Shown here: positions 52,371 through 61,634 of the stretch, in pieces
Position numbering within the stretch: position 1 is the first letter of the stretch
How the letters are laid out: each line of letters starts with the position of its first letter
NCBI GenBank assembly: GCA_902794095.1
Contig: CADBFZ010000009.1
Location: 21,596 to 85,595 of the forward strand
Source: an uncultured Lachnospiraceae bacterium
Lineage (GTDB): Bacteria; Bacillota; Clostridia; Lachnospirales; Lachnospiraceae
Direction of reading: 5' to 3'
DNA length: 64,000 bases
Made by a program: the position numbers and the translations under genes
The notes under the pieces: model-generated
Told to the model about the DNA's origin: nothing
What the model saw: the letters and a program-made list of their open reading frames with translations, nothing else
Database searches by the model: none

Positions 52371-52865
52371 ATGGAATTAAGCAACGATCTTAAGAATCTT
52401 CCGGCGAGCGGTGACGAAACCAAGATCATTAAAGAGATTTTCCAGTATATTGTCATCAAGCTCGGTGACGAGAATTTCGGAATAGATATCAACTACATCG
52501 ACAACATTCTTCGTATGCAGCAGATAACCAGAATTCCCAAGGTTCCTGCATATCTTAAGGGTGTTATTAACCTCAGAGGTGAGGTTATTCCCGTAATGAG
52601 CCTCAGACTTAAGATGGGACTTGATGAGGATGAAATCGGACGTGATACCAGAATCATCATTCTCAAGACCGAAGCTGAAGGCAGCGTCGGAGTTCTTGTC
52701 GATGAAGTCAAGGAAGTTATCAAATTAAGTGAGGACCAGATTGAATCTACTACCGGTGAGAATGTTTCTCCCGAGTCCAGAAGATTCGTTAGCGCAGTCG
52801 GTCAGAACGGAGATCAGCTGATCTCTATTCTCGACATCAACACGATTAACCTTGATGATAATTAA
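52371..52865 (+). CDS. cheW: Chemotaxis coupling protein CheW
   Basis: 164 residues from ATG 52371; the frame from 52347 overlaps the cheA stop and lacks a ribosome site. CheW fold with FGIDINYIDNILRMQQITRI, PAYLKGVINLRGEVIPVMSL and VGVLVDEVKEVIKL. It couples receptors to CheA. Confidence 0.95.
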   Translation: MELSNDLKNLPASGDETKIIKEIFQYIVIKLGDENFGIDINYIDNILRMQQITRIPKVPAYLKGVINLRGEVIPVMSLRLKMGLDEDEIGRDTRIIILKTEAEGSVGVLVDEVKEVIKLSEDQIESTTGENVSPESRRFVSAVGQNGDQLISILDINTINLDDN

Positions 52866-52877
52866 TGGGGTAACCGA

Positions 52878-53498
52878 ATGGGCGAACTAAGCTTAAATGA
52901 TGTTACACAAAACTATTATGACGTATTAAAAGAGATAGGTAATATCGGTGCCGGTAATGCTATGACAGCACTTTCCCAGATGCTCGGTTGTAAGATCGAT
53001 ATGGGAGTACCTCAGGTAGAGCTTCTTAACTTCTCTGAGGTAGGTGCTGCAATCGGCGGCGAAGAGCAGATCATGGTTGGCGTTTTCCTTGGAGTTGAGG
53101 GAGACGTTACCGGATCCATGCTGTTCCTTGTTGAACAGAAGAGTGCCAAGTCTCTTATTAACAAAGTAATGATGGGTATGGGAGATCCCGGTGAAGAATT
53201 TACCGAGATGGAACTTTCCGCAATGCAGGAAGTCGGTAACATTATCACCGGAGCATATCTCAATTCGCTCTCAACACTTACAAATCTCAAGATATTCCCT
53301 TCACCGCCTGCACTTACGGTGGATATGGCCGGCGCAATTTTGTCGGTACCTGCAATCGAGTTCGGTATATACGGCGATCAGATCCTCATGATTCAGTCGA
53401 AGTTCTTCGATGAAGTCCAGATCGACGGATACTTCATCCTGGTTCCCGATATGGAATCATATCAGAAAATACTTACTTCGCTTGGATTGCCCGTGTAG
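52878..53498 (+). CDS. cheC: CheY-P phosphatase CheC
   Basis: 206 residues, two-fold CheC domain. Both active-site patterns E-x2-N are present: EIGNIGAGNAMTALSQML and AMQEVGNIITGAYLNSL. CheC dephosphorylates CheY-P and is stimulated by CheD, encoded next. Confidence 0.95.
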   Translation: MGELSLNDVTQNYYDVLKEIGNIGAGNAMTALSQMLGCKIDMGVPQVELLNFSEVGAAIGGEEQIMVGVFLGVEGDVTGSMLFLVEQKSAKSLINKVMMGMGDPGEEFTEMELSAMQEVGNIITGAYLNSLSTLTNLKIFPSPPALTVDMAGAILSVPAIEFGIYGDQILMIQSKFFDEVQIDGYFILVPDMESYQKILTSLGLPV

Positions 53499-53543
53499 AT
53501 TCCTGATTAAAAACGTTTGTGTGTTTGATCCAAGGAGATATTG

Positions 53544-54029
53544 ATGAGCGAGATTATTAAGGTCGGAATGGCAGATCTTAAGACCTGCATTCCTCCAAAT
53601 GGAATAACCACGTTGGGATTAGGCTCCTGCGTCGGTGTAGCTCTCAGGGACAAGAACAATAAAGTCGGCGGACTTGCTCATGTTATGCTTCCCGATTCAT
53701 CCGTAATATCAAACAATACAAATATCGCGAAATTTGCCGATACCGGTATTGTTGAACTTGTCCGTCAAATGGAAGCGCTCGGCGCCAATAAGAGAAACCT
53801 TGTTGCCAAGATAGCCGGTGGTGCAACTATGTTTGCTGTGAGTTCAAGAGCGGCAAGCATGAACGTCGGTGAGAGAAACGTCGAGGCGGTCAAGAAGAAA
53901 CTCAAGGAGCTTGGTATTCCCATTCTTGCGGAAGATACGGGACTGAATTTCGGTCGTACCGTTATATTCTATCCCGAGACCGGTGATTATGTTATTAAAG
54001 CTGTAGGAAAGCCGGAGAAGACCATTTAA
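53544..54029 (+). CDS. cheD: Chemoreceptor deamidase CheD
   Basis: 161 residues from ATG 53544, 7-8 nt after AAGGAG. CheD core: TLGLGSCVGVALRDKNNKVG with catalytic Cys, HVMLPDS with catalytic His, KIAGGATMF. It deamidates receptor glutamines and partners CheC. Its stop overlaps the next start (TAATG). Confidence 0.95.
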   Translation: MSEIIKVGMADLKTCIPPNGITTLGLGSCVGVALRDKNNKVGGLAHVMLPDSSVISNNTNIAKFADTGIVELVRQMEALGANKRNLVAKIAGGATMFAVSSRAASMNVGERNVEAVKKKLKELGIPILAEDTGLNFGRTVIFYPETGDYVIKAVGKPEKTI

Positions 54030-54310
54030 TGAAAAAAAGAAAACTGCTTCCGCTTGCAATGATGCTTTTTGCGGGACTTGTTACCGTAGTAATTACCTTT
54101 ATCAGAGGCTGCAGCATAATATATAAACTTGTCAGTCTTTTGATAGTGTTTCTGATCTTTTATATCATCGGATCCGTTATAGTCTATGCTCTTGATTATT
54201 TTGACAAGGTCAACGAGCAGGTAGAAGAGATGGAGGATGATGTCGTTGAAAAGGATGCTGACGGCGAAATAATCGAGCCGTCTACAGAAGGAGGTCAGGC
54301 TCAGCAGTAA
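54029..54310 (+). CDS. Small two-helix membrane protein in che cluster
   Basis: 93 residues, not recognised. Two membrane helices (about 7-24 and 32-54) and an acidic C-terminal tail (VEEMEDDVVEKDADGE). The start ATG overlaps the cheD stop, so translation is coupled, and sigD follows in 38 bp. Being fixed between cheD and sigD suggests a motility role; the sequence gives no function. Confidence 0.7.
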   Translation: MKKRKLLPLAMMLFAGLVTVVITFIRGCSIIYKLVSLLIVFLIFYIIGSVIVYALDYFDKVNEQVEEMEDDVVEKDADGEIIEPSTEGGQAQQ

Positions 54311-54348
54311 TATGCTGCTGTATTTGAGAGGCCGTATATTACAGATAT

Positions 54349-55125
54349 ATGGATGAAGCTTCCAGAAAAAAACTATTAGACGATTACGCCAAGAACAGAG
54401 GTGCAGATGTCAGAGAAAAGCTGATCATCGAATATGCCCCTCTGGTTAAGGTCGTTGCGGGAAGACTTTCCATGTATCTCGGCTACAATGTCGACTTCGA
54501 AGATCTGTGCAGTTACGGAATTTTCGGACTCATAGATGCAATTGATAAATTTGATAATCTTAAGGATGTCAAATTCGAAACATATGCTTCTCTCAGAATT
54601 AGAGGATCCATACTCGATCAGATCCGTAAGATGGACTGGATTCCCAGAACCATCAGACAGAAGCAGAAAAAGATCGATGCCGTTATGCACGAGATTGAAG
54701 TAACCAAGGGCAGAATGGCAACCGATGATGAGATAGCTCAGGCGCTCGGAATTACCGATGACGAATATTCGGAATGGCAGAGTCAGATGAAGATAACCGG
54801 ACTCGTCAGTCTGGATGAATTCGTTGAGTCCGGTGCGGATGTCGCATCATCACCCACTTCTCAGACAACCACTCATTTCCTTAGTCCCGAGGAAAATATC
54901 GATAAGAAGGAACTTACGGAGAAACTTTCCGAAGCCCTTCAGAATCTTACAGACAAAGAACAGCAGATAATTACCTTCTATTACTACGAAGAGATGACAT
55001 TGAAGGAAATCGCGCAGGTTCTTGATGTATCGGAATCCAGAGTATCCCAGCTTCATACAAGAGCTCTTAAGAAGATGAAGGATAAACTCGGTCCTTATAT
55101 GGATATTTTTACCCAATCAGTCTAA
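54349..55125 (+). CDS. sigD: Flagellar sigma factor sigma-D (FliA/WhiG family)
   Basis: 258 residues. Region 2 (LIIEYAPLVKVVAGRLSMYL; FEDLCSYGIFGLIDAIDKFD) and region 4 (FYYYEEMTLKEIAQVLDVSE, then SRVSQLHTRALKKMK) are characteristic of FliA/SigD. It should read promoters of the form found at 30556 and 32915. The ribosome site is weak, so coupling to the upstream gene is likely. Placement near the end of the operon resembles Bacillus. Confidence 0.96.
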   Translation: MDEASRKKLLDDYAKNRGADVREKLIIEYAPLVKVVAGRLSMYLGYNVDFEDLCSYGIFGLIDAIDKFDNLKDVKFETYASLRIRGSILDQIRKMDWIPRTIRQKQKKIDAVMHEIEVTKGRMATDDEIAQALGITDDEYSEWQSQMKITGLVSLDEFVESGADVASSPTSQTTTHFLSPEENIDKKELTEKLSEALQNLTDKEQQIITFYYYEEMTLKEIAQVLDVSESRVSQLHTRALKKMKDKLGPYMDIFTQSV

Positions 55126-55148
55126 ACCCTTAGGGGGAGTTGTACAAA

Positions 55149-56741
55149 ATGAGAAACGGATTTTATAAAGTAGTAAAAACACCTGCCGGATACGGATTGC
55201 AGATTTATGCTCCCGTTGACGGAGGCGAACCTGTCAGGATTCAGGAGCTTATCAATTACCTTGATAATAACGGTATCAGGGATTATGAGCTTGAGAAAGT
55301 AAAAGAGGTATGCTCCACCGGACAGAATGAACTTCTCGAACTCGGAACCGGCGAATGCCCTCCGATCCGTGAGAATTATCTTTTTTCCGTTTCGGAAGAT
55401 AATATGAAAGCCATCGCAAGATTTACGCCTCCTTCAGATACAGGAGAAAGAATGACTTGTGATGAGTTTATTAAGGACATGTCTTTCCGAATGATCAAAT
55501 TCGGAATTCAGGAAGAACTTCTTAAGAAGATCTTTGCAAGTTCAGGAATCTATTGCACCGATATCACCGTTGCAAAGGGAAAGCCCCCCAGACACGGTAC
55601 CGATGCCAAGATCGAATATTTCTTCAACACCGATAATCGTGCCAAGCCCACTTTGAAAGAAGACGGATCCGTCGACTATTTCCATTTGGGTATTGTCAAT
55701 AATATAAAGGCGGGAGATAAGCTTGCTACAATTATCCCCGAAGATCCCGGAGAGCCCGGTATGACCATACAGGGTGCTCCCATTAAACCCCGTGAAGTTA
55801 AAAAACTTCGTCACAATTTCGGTAAGAACATTACTCTTTCCGAAGACAGACTTACCATTACCTCTGATGTAGACGGCATGGTAACTCTTGTTGACGGCGC
55901 TGTTTTCGTATCCAATGTTTATACCGTTGAGAATGTCGATACTTCAACCGGTAATATCGACTTTACCGGAAGCGTTCAGGTAAACGGAAACATTGCAACC
56001 AATTTCGAAGTTAAGGCTACAGGCGATGTCATCGTCTATGGCGTTGTTGAAGGTGCTCATGTCGTTGCCGGCGGAAATATCGTAATCGCACGAGGCATTA
56101 ACGGTATGAGCAAAGGCGTTCTCGAAGCAGGCAACAACATTATCGCCAAGTTCATTGAGAACAGTAATGTAAAAGCAGGCGGCTATGTAAGCACCGAGTC
56201 CATCCTTCACAGTGATGTCGTTGCGGGAACAGAAGTTAACGTAACAGGTAAGCACGGATTCATTACCGGTGGTCATGTACAGGCAGATTCCAAGGTAGAG
56301 GCCAAGACTCTAGGTGCGGTAATGGGTTCCCAGACCGTAATCGAAGTCGGTTCAAATCCCGATCTTAAGAAAGAATATACACAGACACAGAAAGATATTT
56401 CTGATATAGTAAAAGCGATAAGAGACGCTCAGCCCATTATCCAGAACTTCATGGAAAAGAAAGCGAAGGGCGTTCGTATGACCGCAGAACAGCTTGCATA
56501 TGTTAAGCAGACTGCGACCAATCTTGAGAGCAACAAAGTTCTGCTTACGGAAAAGAATGCGCGTATGCAGGAGCTTTCCAAGATATTCGATCCCGATAAG
56601 AAATCCGAAGTAATCGTCACCGGAGAAGTATATCCCGGAACAACCATCATAATCGGAGATCTTTCGATGAATGTCAAAGACAGTTATAAGTATTGCAGAT
56701 TCATCAGACAGGGCGGAGACGTTAAGATGGCGCCGCTATAA
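55149..56741 (+). CDS. FapA-type (DUF342) polymer-like protein
   Basis: 530 residues from ATG 55149, with GGGGAG upstream; TTG 55140 is a less likely start. The middle holds the FapA β-helix (NIDFTGSVQVNGNIATNFEV, GDVIVYGVVEGAHVVAGGNI, GGYVSTESILHSDVVAGTEV), followed by a coiled coil and a short C-terminal domain. DUF342 proteins often lie in flagellar or pilus clusters; the function is unsettled, with roles in polar localisation reported for FapA-like proteins. Confidence 0.85.
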   Translation: MRNGFYKVVKTPAGYGLQIYAPVDGGEPVRIQELINYLDNNGIRDYELEKVKEVCSTGQNELLELGTGECPPIRENYLFSVSEDNMKAIARFTPPSDTGERMTCDEFIKDMSFRMIKFGIQEELLKKIFASSGIYCTDITVAKGKPPRHGTDAKIEYFFNTDNRAKPTLKEDGSVDYFHLGIVNNIKAGDKLATIIPEDPGEPGMTIQGAPIKPREVKKLRHNFGKNITLSEDRLTITSDVDGMVTLVDGAVFVSNVYTVENVDTSTGNIDFTGSVQVNGNIATNFEVKATGDVIVYGVVEGAHVVAGGNIVIARGINGMSKGVLEAGNNIIAKFIENSNVKAGGYVSTESILHSDVVAGTEVNVTGKHGFITGGHVQADSKVEAKTLGAVMGSQTVIEVGSNPDLKKEYTQTQKDISDIVKAIRDAQPIIQNFMEKKAKGVRMTAEQLAYVKQTATNLESNKVLLTEKNARMQELSKIFDPDKKSEVIVTGEVYPGTTIIIGDLSMNVKDSYKYCRFIRQGGDVKMAPL

Positions 56742-56757
56742 GTTGTAAGGAGTTTTT

Positions 56758-57060
56758 ATGGCCGGAATTGAGATAATGCAGATCCCCGCATCAATCGATT
56801 ATGCATCACTCAAACAACACGAAGACATGCACTCGGCTCTTGTACAAAGCCAGGCACATGTCGAGAATGAGAAGAAAACGGAACTTTCTCATTCTCAGGT
56901 ATCAGATGCCGAAAAAACCGAAATGAGAGCCGACGATAACGGCGGCGGTTCCAATTCTTACTCCGGTGACGGAGGTCAGAACAGAAAGAAAAAATCGGAA
57001 GACAATTCCGATAAGGTTGTCATCAAGGGCGCTTCGTCCTCTTTTGACATAAAGGTTTGA
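56758..57060 (+). CDS. Hypothetical protein of the flagellar cluster
   Basis: 100 residues, not recognised. The N-terminus (GIEIMQIPASIDYASLKQHE) suggests one ordered helix; the rest is polar and low-complexity (Asn/Gly/Ser then Lys), ending SSSFDIKV. No signal or membrane helix. It is 16 bp after fapA and 13 bp before the next gene, with AAGGAG upstream, so it is clearly translated with them. Confidence 0.6.
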   Translation: MAGIEIMQIPASIDYASLKQHEDMHSALVQSQAHVENEKKTELSHSQVSDAEKTEMRADDNGGGSNSYSGDGGQNRKKKSEDNSDKVVIKGASSSFDIKV

Positions 57061-57073
57061 AAGGATTATAGAG

Positions 57074-57901
57074 ATGACTATTCTTGAGATCATCCTGCTT
57101 GCCGCAGGTGCACTGTTAATTGCGGCAAGCTTTTTTTTCCCGGAAAAAGAAGACGCTTCATCCGTCGGCAACATAGATGCCCTTGTCAGGGAAGAAGTAA
57201 AATTCAGCATTGAACAGGAATCCGAGAACATGCGCAGACATGTGGAGGACGTTGTTGATGAGGCTGTTTCTTATGCTGAGGAAAAAACAGAACGAACTCT
57301 GGAGCGTATTACCAACGAGAAGATTCTTGCGGTAAACGAGTATTCAGATACCGTTCTTGAGGAGATCAACAAGAATCATAAAGAAGTAATGTTTCTTTAT
57401 GACATGCTCAATGATAAACAAAAGAATCTTAAGAATACCGTAACCGAAGCAAGCGAAGCTGCCAAGGAAGTACAGAAGACAACGGAAGAGCTTAAGTCTG
57501 CAACTCAGTCCGCGGTTCCTCAAAATACTGAAGTGCAGTTTAATACCGAGTCCATGGGCCCCGTAAAACTCACTTCCCAGAAAGCTGTTAATTTCTTCTC
57601 CGGACTTGATGCGGAAGAAGCAAAAGCTACCATTAAGAGCGTAACCGAAGATGAGCCCGTAAAGGAAGTAAGAACCCTTAACTGGGCATCACTTGCTGTC
57701 AGCGATGCCAATGAAGCAGAGAAGAAAGAAGCTGCCAAAGAAGGCAGAGAACCCGAGAATGTGATCGAAGGTCCCCGTGAGAAATTAAACAGGGAAGTAA
57801 TCGAACTTGCGGATTCCGGACTTGAACCTGTGGAGATAGCAAGAAAGCTTAAGATGGGAGTCGGAGAGGTAGGACTTATTCTCGGACTTCACGGCAGGTG
57901 A
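57074..57901 (+). CDS. SwrB/YlxL-like membrane coiled-coil protein
   Basis: 275 residues. One N-terminal membrane helix (ILEIILLAAGALLIAASFF), a long charged coiled coil (about 35-150) and a C-terminal helix-turn-helix-like end (VIELADSGLEPVEIARKLKM, then GVGEVGLILGLHGR). Bacillus swrB lies at the equivalent place after sigD and has the same layout; SwrB activates the flagellar type III export apparatus. The link is by position and architecture rather than strong identity. Confidence 0.65.
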   Translation: MTILEIILLAAGALLIAASFFFPEKEDASSVGNIDALVREEVKFSIEQESENMRRHVEDVVDEAVSYAEEKTERTLERITNEKILAVNEYSDTVLEEINKNHKEVMFLYDMLNDKQKNLKNTVTEASEAAKEVQKTTEELKSATQSAVPQNTEVQFNTESMGPVKLTSQKAVNFFSGLDAEEAKATIKSVTEDEPVKEVRTLNWASLAVSDANEAEKKEAAKEGREPENVIEGPREKLNREVIELADSGLEPVEIARKLKMGVGEVGLILGLHGR

Positions 57902-57906
57902 TCTGT

Positions 57907-58554
57907 ATGAGTAATAAGAATAAATATTACATGAGAGGTATCGGAGTAGGCATTCTGGTATGTGCTCTGATACTCATCATTTCCAGAATGAATACAAAAG
58001 TAGAGATATCCGATGAGGAGATCATTTCAAGGGCAAGAGCTCTGGGGATGGTTGAAAGCGGAGATCAGTCACTTACGGAAGCAATGGGAACTTCGGATGC
58101 GGATGTAGAGCCTTCGGAAGAGCCTTATGTTTCTCCTGTTGTTTTACCCGATGAAGATCCTACCGAAACTCCTCAGGTTGCGGATGCCGATCCTTCGCCC
58201 TCAGCTACCGAAGTAACGGAGCCCGACACCGAGCCGGTTACAGAGCCTACGGATTCTCCTGAACCGACGGTTTCCCCCGAGCCTGATCCGGATCCTGTGA
58301 CTACCACAGAGCCTCAGCCTTCAGAAGATGACGATCCTCTTTTGACGGATCTTGTATATGTAACTCTTACCGTATACAGCGGAAACAGCTCCGATACTGT
58401 AGCCAGAAGAGCGCAGGAACTCGGACTTGTTACCAATTATAAGGAATTTGATGCGTATCTTGTAACCAACGGATATGCAAACCGCATCCGCGTGGGCTCT
58501 TTTGAAATCCCCATGGGTGCATCATACGAGTACATAGCCAAGGCTATTACTTAA
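57907..58554 (+). CDS. Membrane-anchored protein with MltG/YceG-like C-terminal motif
   Basis: 215 residues from ATG 57907, with AGGTGA 6 nt upstream. An N-terminal helix (GIGVGILVCALILIISRM), a long Pro/Thr/Glu/Asp-rich spacer (about 60-145) and a C-terminal ~55-residue region (SDTVARRAQELGLVTNYKEF, then GYANRIRVGSFEIPMGASYE) that resembles the LysM-like part of MltG/YceG. The catalytic transglycosylase domain is missing, so it may bind wall polymers without cutting them. It is the last gene of the cluster. Confidence 0.65.
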   Translation: MSNKNKYYMRGIGVGILVCALILIISRMNTKVEISDEEIISRARALGMVESGDQSLTEAMGTSDADVEPSEEPYVSPVVLPDEDPTETPQVADADPSPSATEVTEPDTEPVTEPTDSPEPTVSPEPDPDPVTTTEPQPSEDDDPLLTDLVYVTLTVYSGNSSDTVARRAQELGLVTNYKEFDAYLVTNGYANRIRVGSFEIPMGASYEYIAKAIT

Positions 58555-58652
58555 GAAATTATATATTAAGCTAAGTGACGGCAAGCGAATCCCGAAAAGT
58601 AACACACAACGATGTCGCCACGATGATTTTTATAAGGATTTGTATGTTTTTC

Positions 58653-58819
58653 TTGCTTTTATTATGCTCGTATGATAAAATTCGAGCGTTGTAACTATAA
58701 AACACGGCTGTTTTACCGTGAGGGTGTGCCCGAAAGGGTCCTGCAGCGGGTTTGAATCTTTAACGCTTAGGTTCATTAAAAGACAGTCGGAAGATTAACA
58801 TTTATAAGGAGGATCTAAA
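58653..58819 (+). promoter_or_regulatory. rpsB-tsf promoter and structured leader
   Basis: TTGCTT (58653-58658), a 17-bp spacer and TAAAAT (58676-58681) form a strong promoter. The ~130-nt leader holds a CACGG/CCGTG hairpin (58703-58720) and CCCGAAAGGG (58729-58738), a GNRA-type tetraloop hairpin, ahead of AAGGAGG at about 58806. This size and folding suggest autoregulation by S2, but no named leader family could be matched by eye. The 100 bp before the promoter hold nothing clear; no convincing terminator after the flagellar cluster was seen. Confidence 0.6.
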
Positions 58820-59542
58820 ATGAGCGTTATTTCTATGAAACAGCTTCTTGAAGCCGGTGTGCACTTCGGTCATCAGACCAGACGTTGGAACCCTAAGATG
58901 GCTCCCTACATCTTCACCGAGCGCAACGGCATCCACATCATTGACCTTCAGAAGAGCGTTGGAAAGCTTGATGAAGCTTACAAGGCAGTCAGTGAGATCG
59001 TAGCCCAGGGTGGCACTATCCTTTTCGTAGGTACCAAAAAGCAGGCACAGGACGCAGTTAAGACTGAGGCTGAGCGTTGCGGTATGTATTTCGTAAATGA
59101 GAGATGGCTCGGCGGTATGCTTACCAACTTCCGTACCATCCAGTCTCGTATAAACAGACTTCGCCAGATCGAGAGAATGTCTGAGGACGGAACTTTCGAA
59201 GTTCTTCCTAAGAAAGAAGTTATCGGACTTCGTAAAGAGTGGGACAAGCTCGAGAAGAACCTTGGCGGAATCAAGGACATGACCAGAATTCCCGATGCTA
59301 TCTTCGTAGTAGATCCTAAGAAGGAGAACATCTGCGTACAGGAAGCCAGAGCACTCGGAATTACCCTTATCGGAATCGGCGACACCAACTGTGATCCCGA
59401 TGAGCTTGATTACATCATTCCCGGAAATGATGACGCTATCCGTGCCGTTAAGCTTATCGTAAGCAAGATGGCTGATGCTGTTATCGAGGCTAGCCAGGGA
59501 ACCTCTAACGTAGCTAACGACGAAGCAGCTGAAGAGGCTTAA
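58820..59542 (+). CDS. rpsB: 30S ribosomal protein S2
   Basis: 240 residues, normal length. Typical segments are [56 protein letters not shown] and [19 protein letters not shown]. Codon use is strongly biased, as in highly expressed genes. It is followed by tsf, the conserved pairing. Confidence 0.98.
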   Translation: MSVISMKQLLEAGVHFGHQTRRWNPKMAPYIFTERNGIHIIDLQKSVGKLDEAYKAVSEIVAQGGTILFVGTKKQAQDAVKTEAERCGMYFVNERWLGGMLTNFRTIQSRINRLRQIERMSEDGTFEVLPKKEVIGLRKEWDKLEKNLGGIKDMTRIPDAIFVVDPKKENICVQEARALGITLIGIGDTNCDPDELDYIIPGNDDAIRAVKLIVSKMADAVIEASQGTSNVANDEAAEEA

Positions 59543-59581
59543 TCACGTAACATTTAACTTAGATTTTTAAGGAGAAATATT

Positions 59582-60679
59582 ATGGCAGAAATCAGTGCTT
59601 CCATGGTAAAGGAGCTGCGTGAGAAGAGCGGCGCCGGAATGATGGATTGTAAGAAGGCTCTTAACGAGACTAACGGAGATATGGATGCAGCCCTTGAGTT
59701 CCTTAGAAAGAACGGACAGGCTAAGGCTGTTAAGAAGGCAAACCGTATTGCAGCTGAAGGTATCTGCTGCATCGCTACCGAAGGCGACAACAAGGCTGCT
59801 GTAGTTGAAGTTAACTCAGAGACCGACTTCGTTGCTAAGAACGAGAAGTTCCAGAACTTTGTTAAAGAAGTTGCAGCTCAGGCTCTTCAGTCTGATGCTA
59901 AGGATATCGAGTCTTTCATGGCTGAGACCTGGAAGGCAGATTCTTCTAAGACCGTTAATGACGTTCAGGTTGAGATGATCGCTACCATCGGAGAGAAGCT
60001 CAACATCAGACGTTTCGAGAAGGTTTGCACCGATAACGGATGCGTAGCTACCTACGTACACGGCGGCGGAAGAATCGGCGTTATCGTAGTTGGTGAGACC
60101 GCTACCGTTAACGATGATGTTAAGGAAGCTCTTAAGAACGTAGCTCTTCAGGTTGCTTCTATGAATCCTCAGTATGTAAGCAGAGATGATATCTCCGCTG
60201 ATGAGATGAAGAAGATCGAAGAGATCACTCTTGATTCTGCACTTAACGATCCTGCAACCCTTCCTAAGCCTATTCTTCAGAAGCTTCTTGATAAGGCAGT
60301 TAATGAGAAGCTTTGGTCTGAGGAAGATCTCACCGCATATGAGGCAGAGAAGAACAACAAGTTCCTCTTCAACTTCCTTTCAGATGCTGCTAAGGCTACT
60401 CTTGCAGGACTTGCAATGGATGACAAGGCTAACATCTCTGCTGATAAGATCTTCAGCGGACTTGTACAGGGCCGTATCTCCAAGCAGATCAAAGAGTCAA
60501 CTCTCCTTGAGCAGGTATATGTAAAGGCAGAGGATGGCAAGCAGAACGTTGGCGCTTACCTCAAGAGCGTACAGGCTGATCTCAAGATCGCTAAGATCGT
60601 TCGTTTCGAGACCGGTGAAGGCATGGAGAAGAAGAACGAAGACTTCGCTGCAGAAGTTGCAAAGCAGATGAATGCTTAA
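59582..60679 (+). CDS. tsf: Elongation factor Ts
   Basis: 365 residues, somewhat longer than the ~290 of many EF-Ts proteins. N-terminal UBA-like domain (MVKELREKSGAGMMDCKKAL), then the core (AAVVEVNSETDFVAKNEKF; YVHGGGRIGVIVV) and the later LLEQVYVKAEDGKQNVG. The extra length lies in the dimerisation/coiled-coil region (about 215-300). EF-Ts recycles EF-Tu. AAGGAG lies upstream. Confidence 0.98.
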   Translation: MAEISASMVKELREKSGAGMMDCKKALNETNGDMDAALEFLRKNGQAKAVKKANRIAAEGICCIATEGDNKAAVVEVNSETDFVAKNEKFQNFVKEVAAQALQSDAKDIESFMAETWKADSSKTVNDVQVEMIATIGEKLNIRRFEKVCTDNGCVATYVHGGGRIGVIVVGETATVNDDVKEALKNVALQVASMNPQYVSRDDISADEMKKIEEITLDSALNDPATLPKPILQKLLDKAVNEKLWSEEDLTAYEAEKNNKFLFNFLSDAAKATLAGLAMDDKANISADKIFSGLVQGRISKQIKESTLLEQVYVKAEDGKQNVGAYLKSVQADLKIAKIVRFETGEGMEKKNEDFAAEVAKQMNA

Positions 60680-60702
60680 TCTTCAAACATAAATGCAAAT
60701 AT

Positions 60703-60737
60703 AAATCCCGCAGGATCAAACCTGCGGGATTTTTTTA
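60703..60737. terminator. Terminator after rpsB-tsf
   Basis: AAATCCCGCAGG (60703-60714) pairs with CCTGCGGGATTT (60721-60732), followed by T's. The convergent minus-strand gene ends 16 bp further on. Confidence 0.93.
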
Positions 60738-60752
60738 TACTAATTAATCTTA

Positions 60753-61517
60753 TTAACCTCTGTTTGTTCTCTTGGTCCCGTGAAGGATCAGATTTTCATC
60801 CGAGGGGTCGATCTGGATGATTCTCCCTTTTGAATCATACTGGGTCAGAAGAGTTGATGAGATGGCAGCGTGTCTGCTTCCGCCTCTTGTGATCAGTCTT
60901 TCGAATCTTTCTTCGTCACCGGTTCTGAGAGCATCTTTGATTGCCTTATCCTCATAAGGCTTGATATGTTCTTCTTCGGTATCGCTGCTGTAGGTTACGC
61001 CCTCATTTTCGAGCTGTTCGGTATATGCATCGAATTCGTCTCCGGGAATGGAATCAGTAGAATCCATACCTGTTTCGGCTCTGTAGAATTTCATCGAATC
61101 TTCGGCATGCAAAGGATCGATTTCTTCTTCTGTATCCGAATTCTTTTCGATTCCGTCCGTAAGAGGTTTGCTTTCCCAGATGTTACCGAAGATTTTGAGT
61201 ATGTTTTCCCAAAGGCCGGATAAGATTTTTCCTAGGTTTTGGAATAATTTGGTGGTGTTGATTGCACCGAGAGGGGCATCGGGATTGGGCTTTTCGATTA
61301 TATCCTGGGAATCTTTGTTTTCTTTTTTCTCCTTGGGCTGATTCTGCTCAGGTTTTTGTGAAGAAGACCGCTCATAATAGACACCTTCTTCCCTGGCGGA
61401 TTCTTCCGCAATAGCCTGGTCCATGCTAAAGGGCGTAGAACTGTCCGAATTACCGGATTTGGTTCCTACGCTGCTTACCCCGTTATATGATTGTACCCTT
61501 GATACGGGTTCTATCAT
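60753..61517 (-). CDS. Hypothetical cytoplasmic protein
   Basis: 254 residues, not recognised. The start ATG 61517 is supported by AGAGGAA. The first ~110 residues are polar and probably disordered. A short amphipathic stretch (LFQNLGKILSGLWENILKIF) follows, then an acidic region. The C-terminal ~65 residues (IKDALRTGDEERFERLITRG; LLTQYDSKGRIIQIDPSDEN) look folded and conserved. It has no signal peptide. It is divergent from fcl, sharing a 117-bp intergenic region. Confidence 0.7.
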   Translation of the reverse strand: MIEPVSRVQSYNGVSSVGTKSGNSDSSTPFSMDQAIAEESAREEGVYYERSSSQKPEQNQPKEKKENKDSQDIIEKPNPDAPLGAINTTKLFQNLGKILSGLWENILKIFGNIWESKPLTDGIEKNSDTEEEIDPLHAEDSMKFYRAETGMDSTDSIPGDEFDAYTEQLENEGVTYSSDTEEEHIKPYEDKAIKDALRTGDEERFERLITRGGSRHAAISSTLLTQYDSKGRIIQIDPSDENLILHGTKRTNRG

Positions 61518-61553
61518 TTGATTCCTCTATGCATATCTTTATGCTATAATTTA

Positions 61554-61578
61554 TAAAATACGTTCTATACGTATTTTA
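61554..61578. promoter_or_regulatory. Divergent promoter region with inverted repeat
   Basis: TATAAT (61545-61550) points toward fcl. TAAAATACGT (61554-61563) and ACGTATTTTA (61569-61578) form a perfect 10-bp inverted repeat around TCTAT at the predicted transcription start, well placed for an operator acting on both genes. Confidence 0.45.
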
Positions 61579-61634
61579 ACTTTTATTGTCCCGACGGGCA
61601 AGTTTCGATATTGTCCGTAAGACGGCGAGGAAAT

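Noticed and set aside
58560-58640. Terminator at the end of the flagellar cluster
   Set aside because: The possible arms GTGACGGC and GTCGCCAC pair poorly and no good T run follows.
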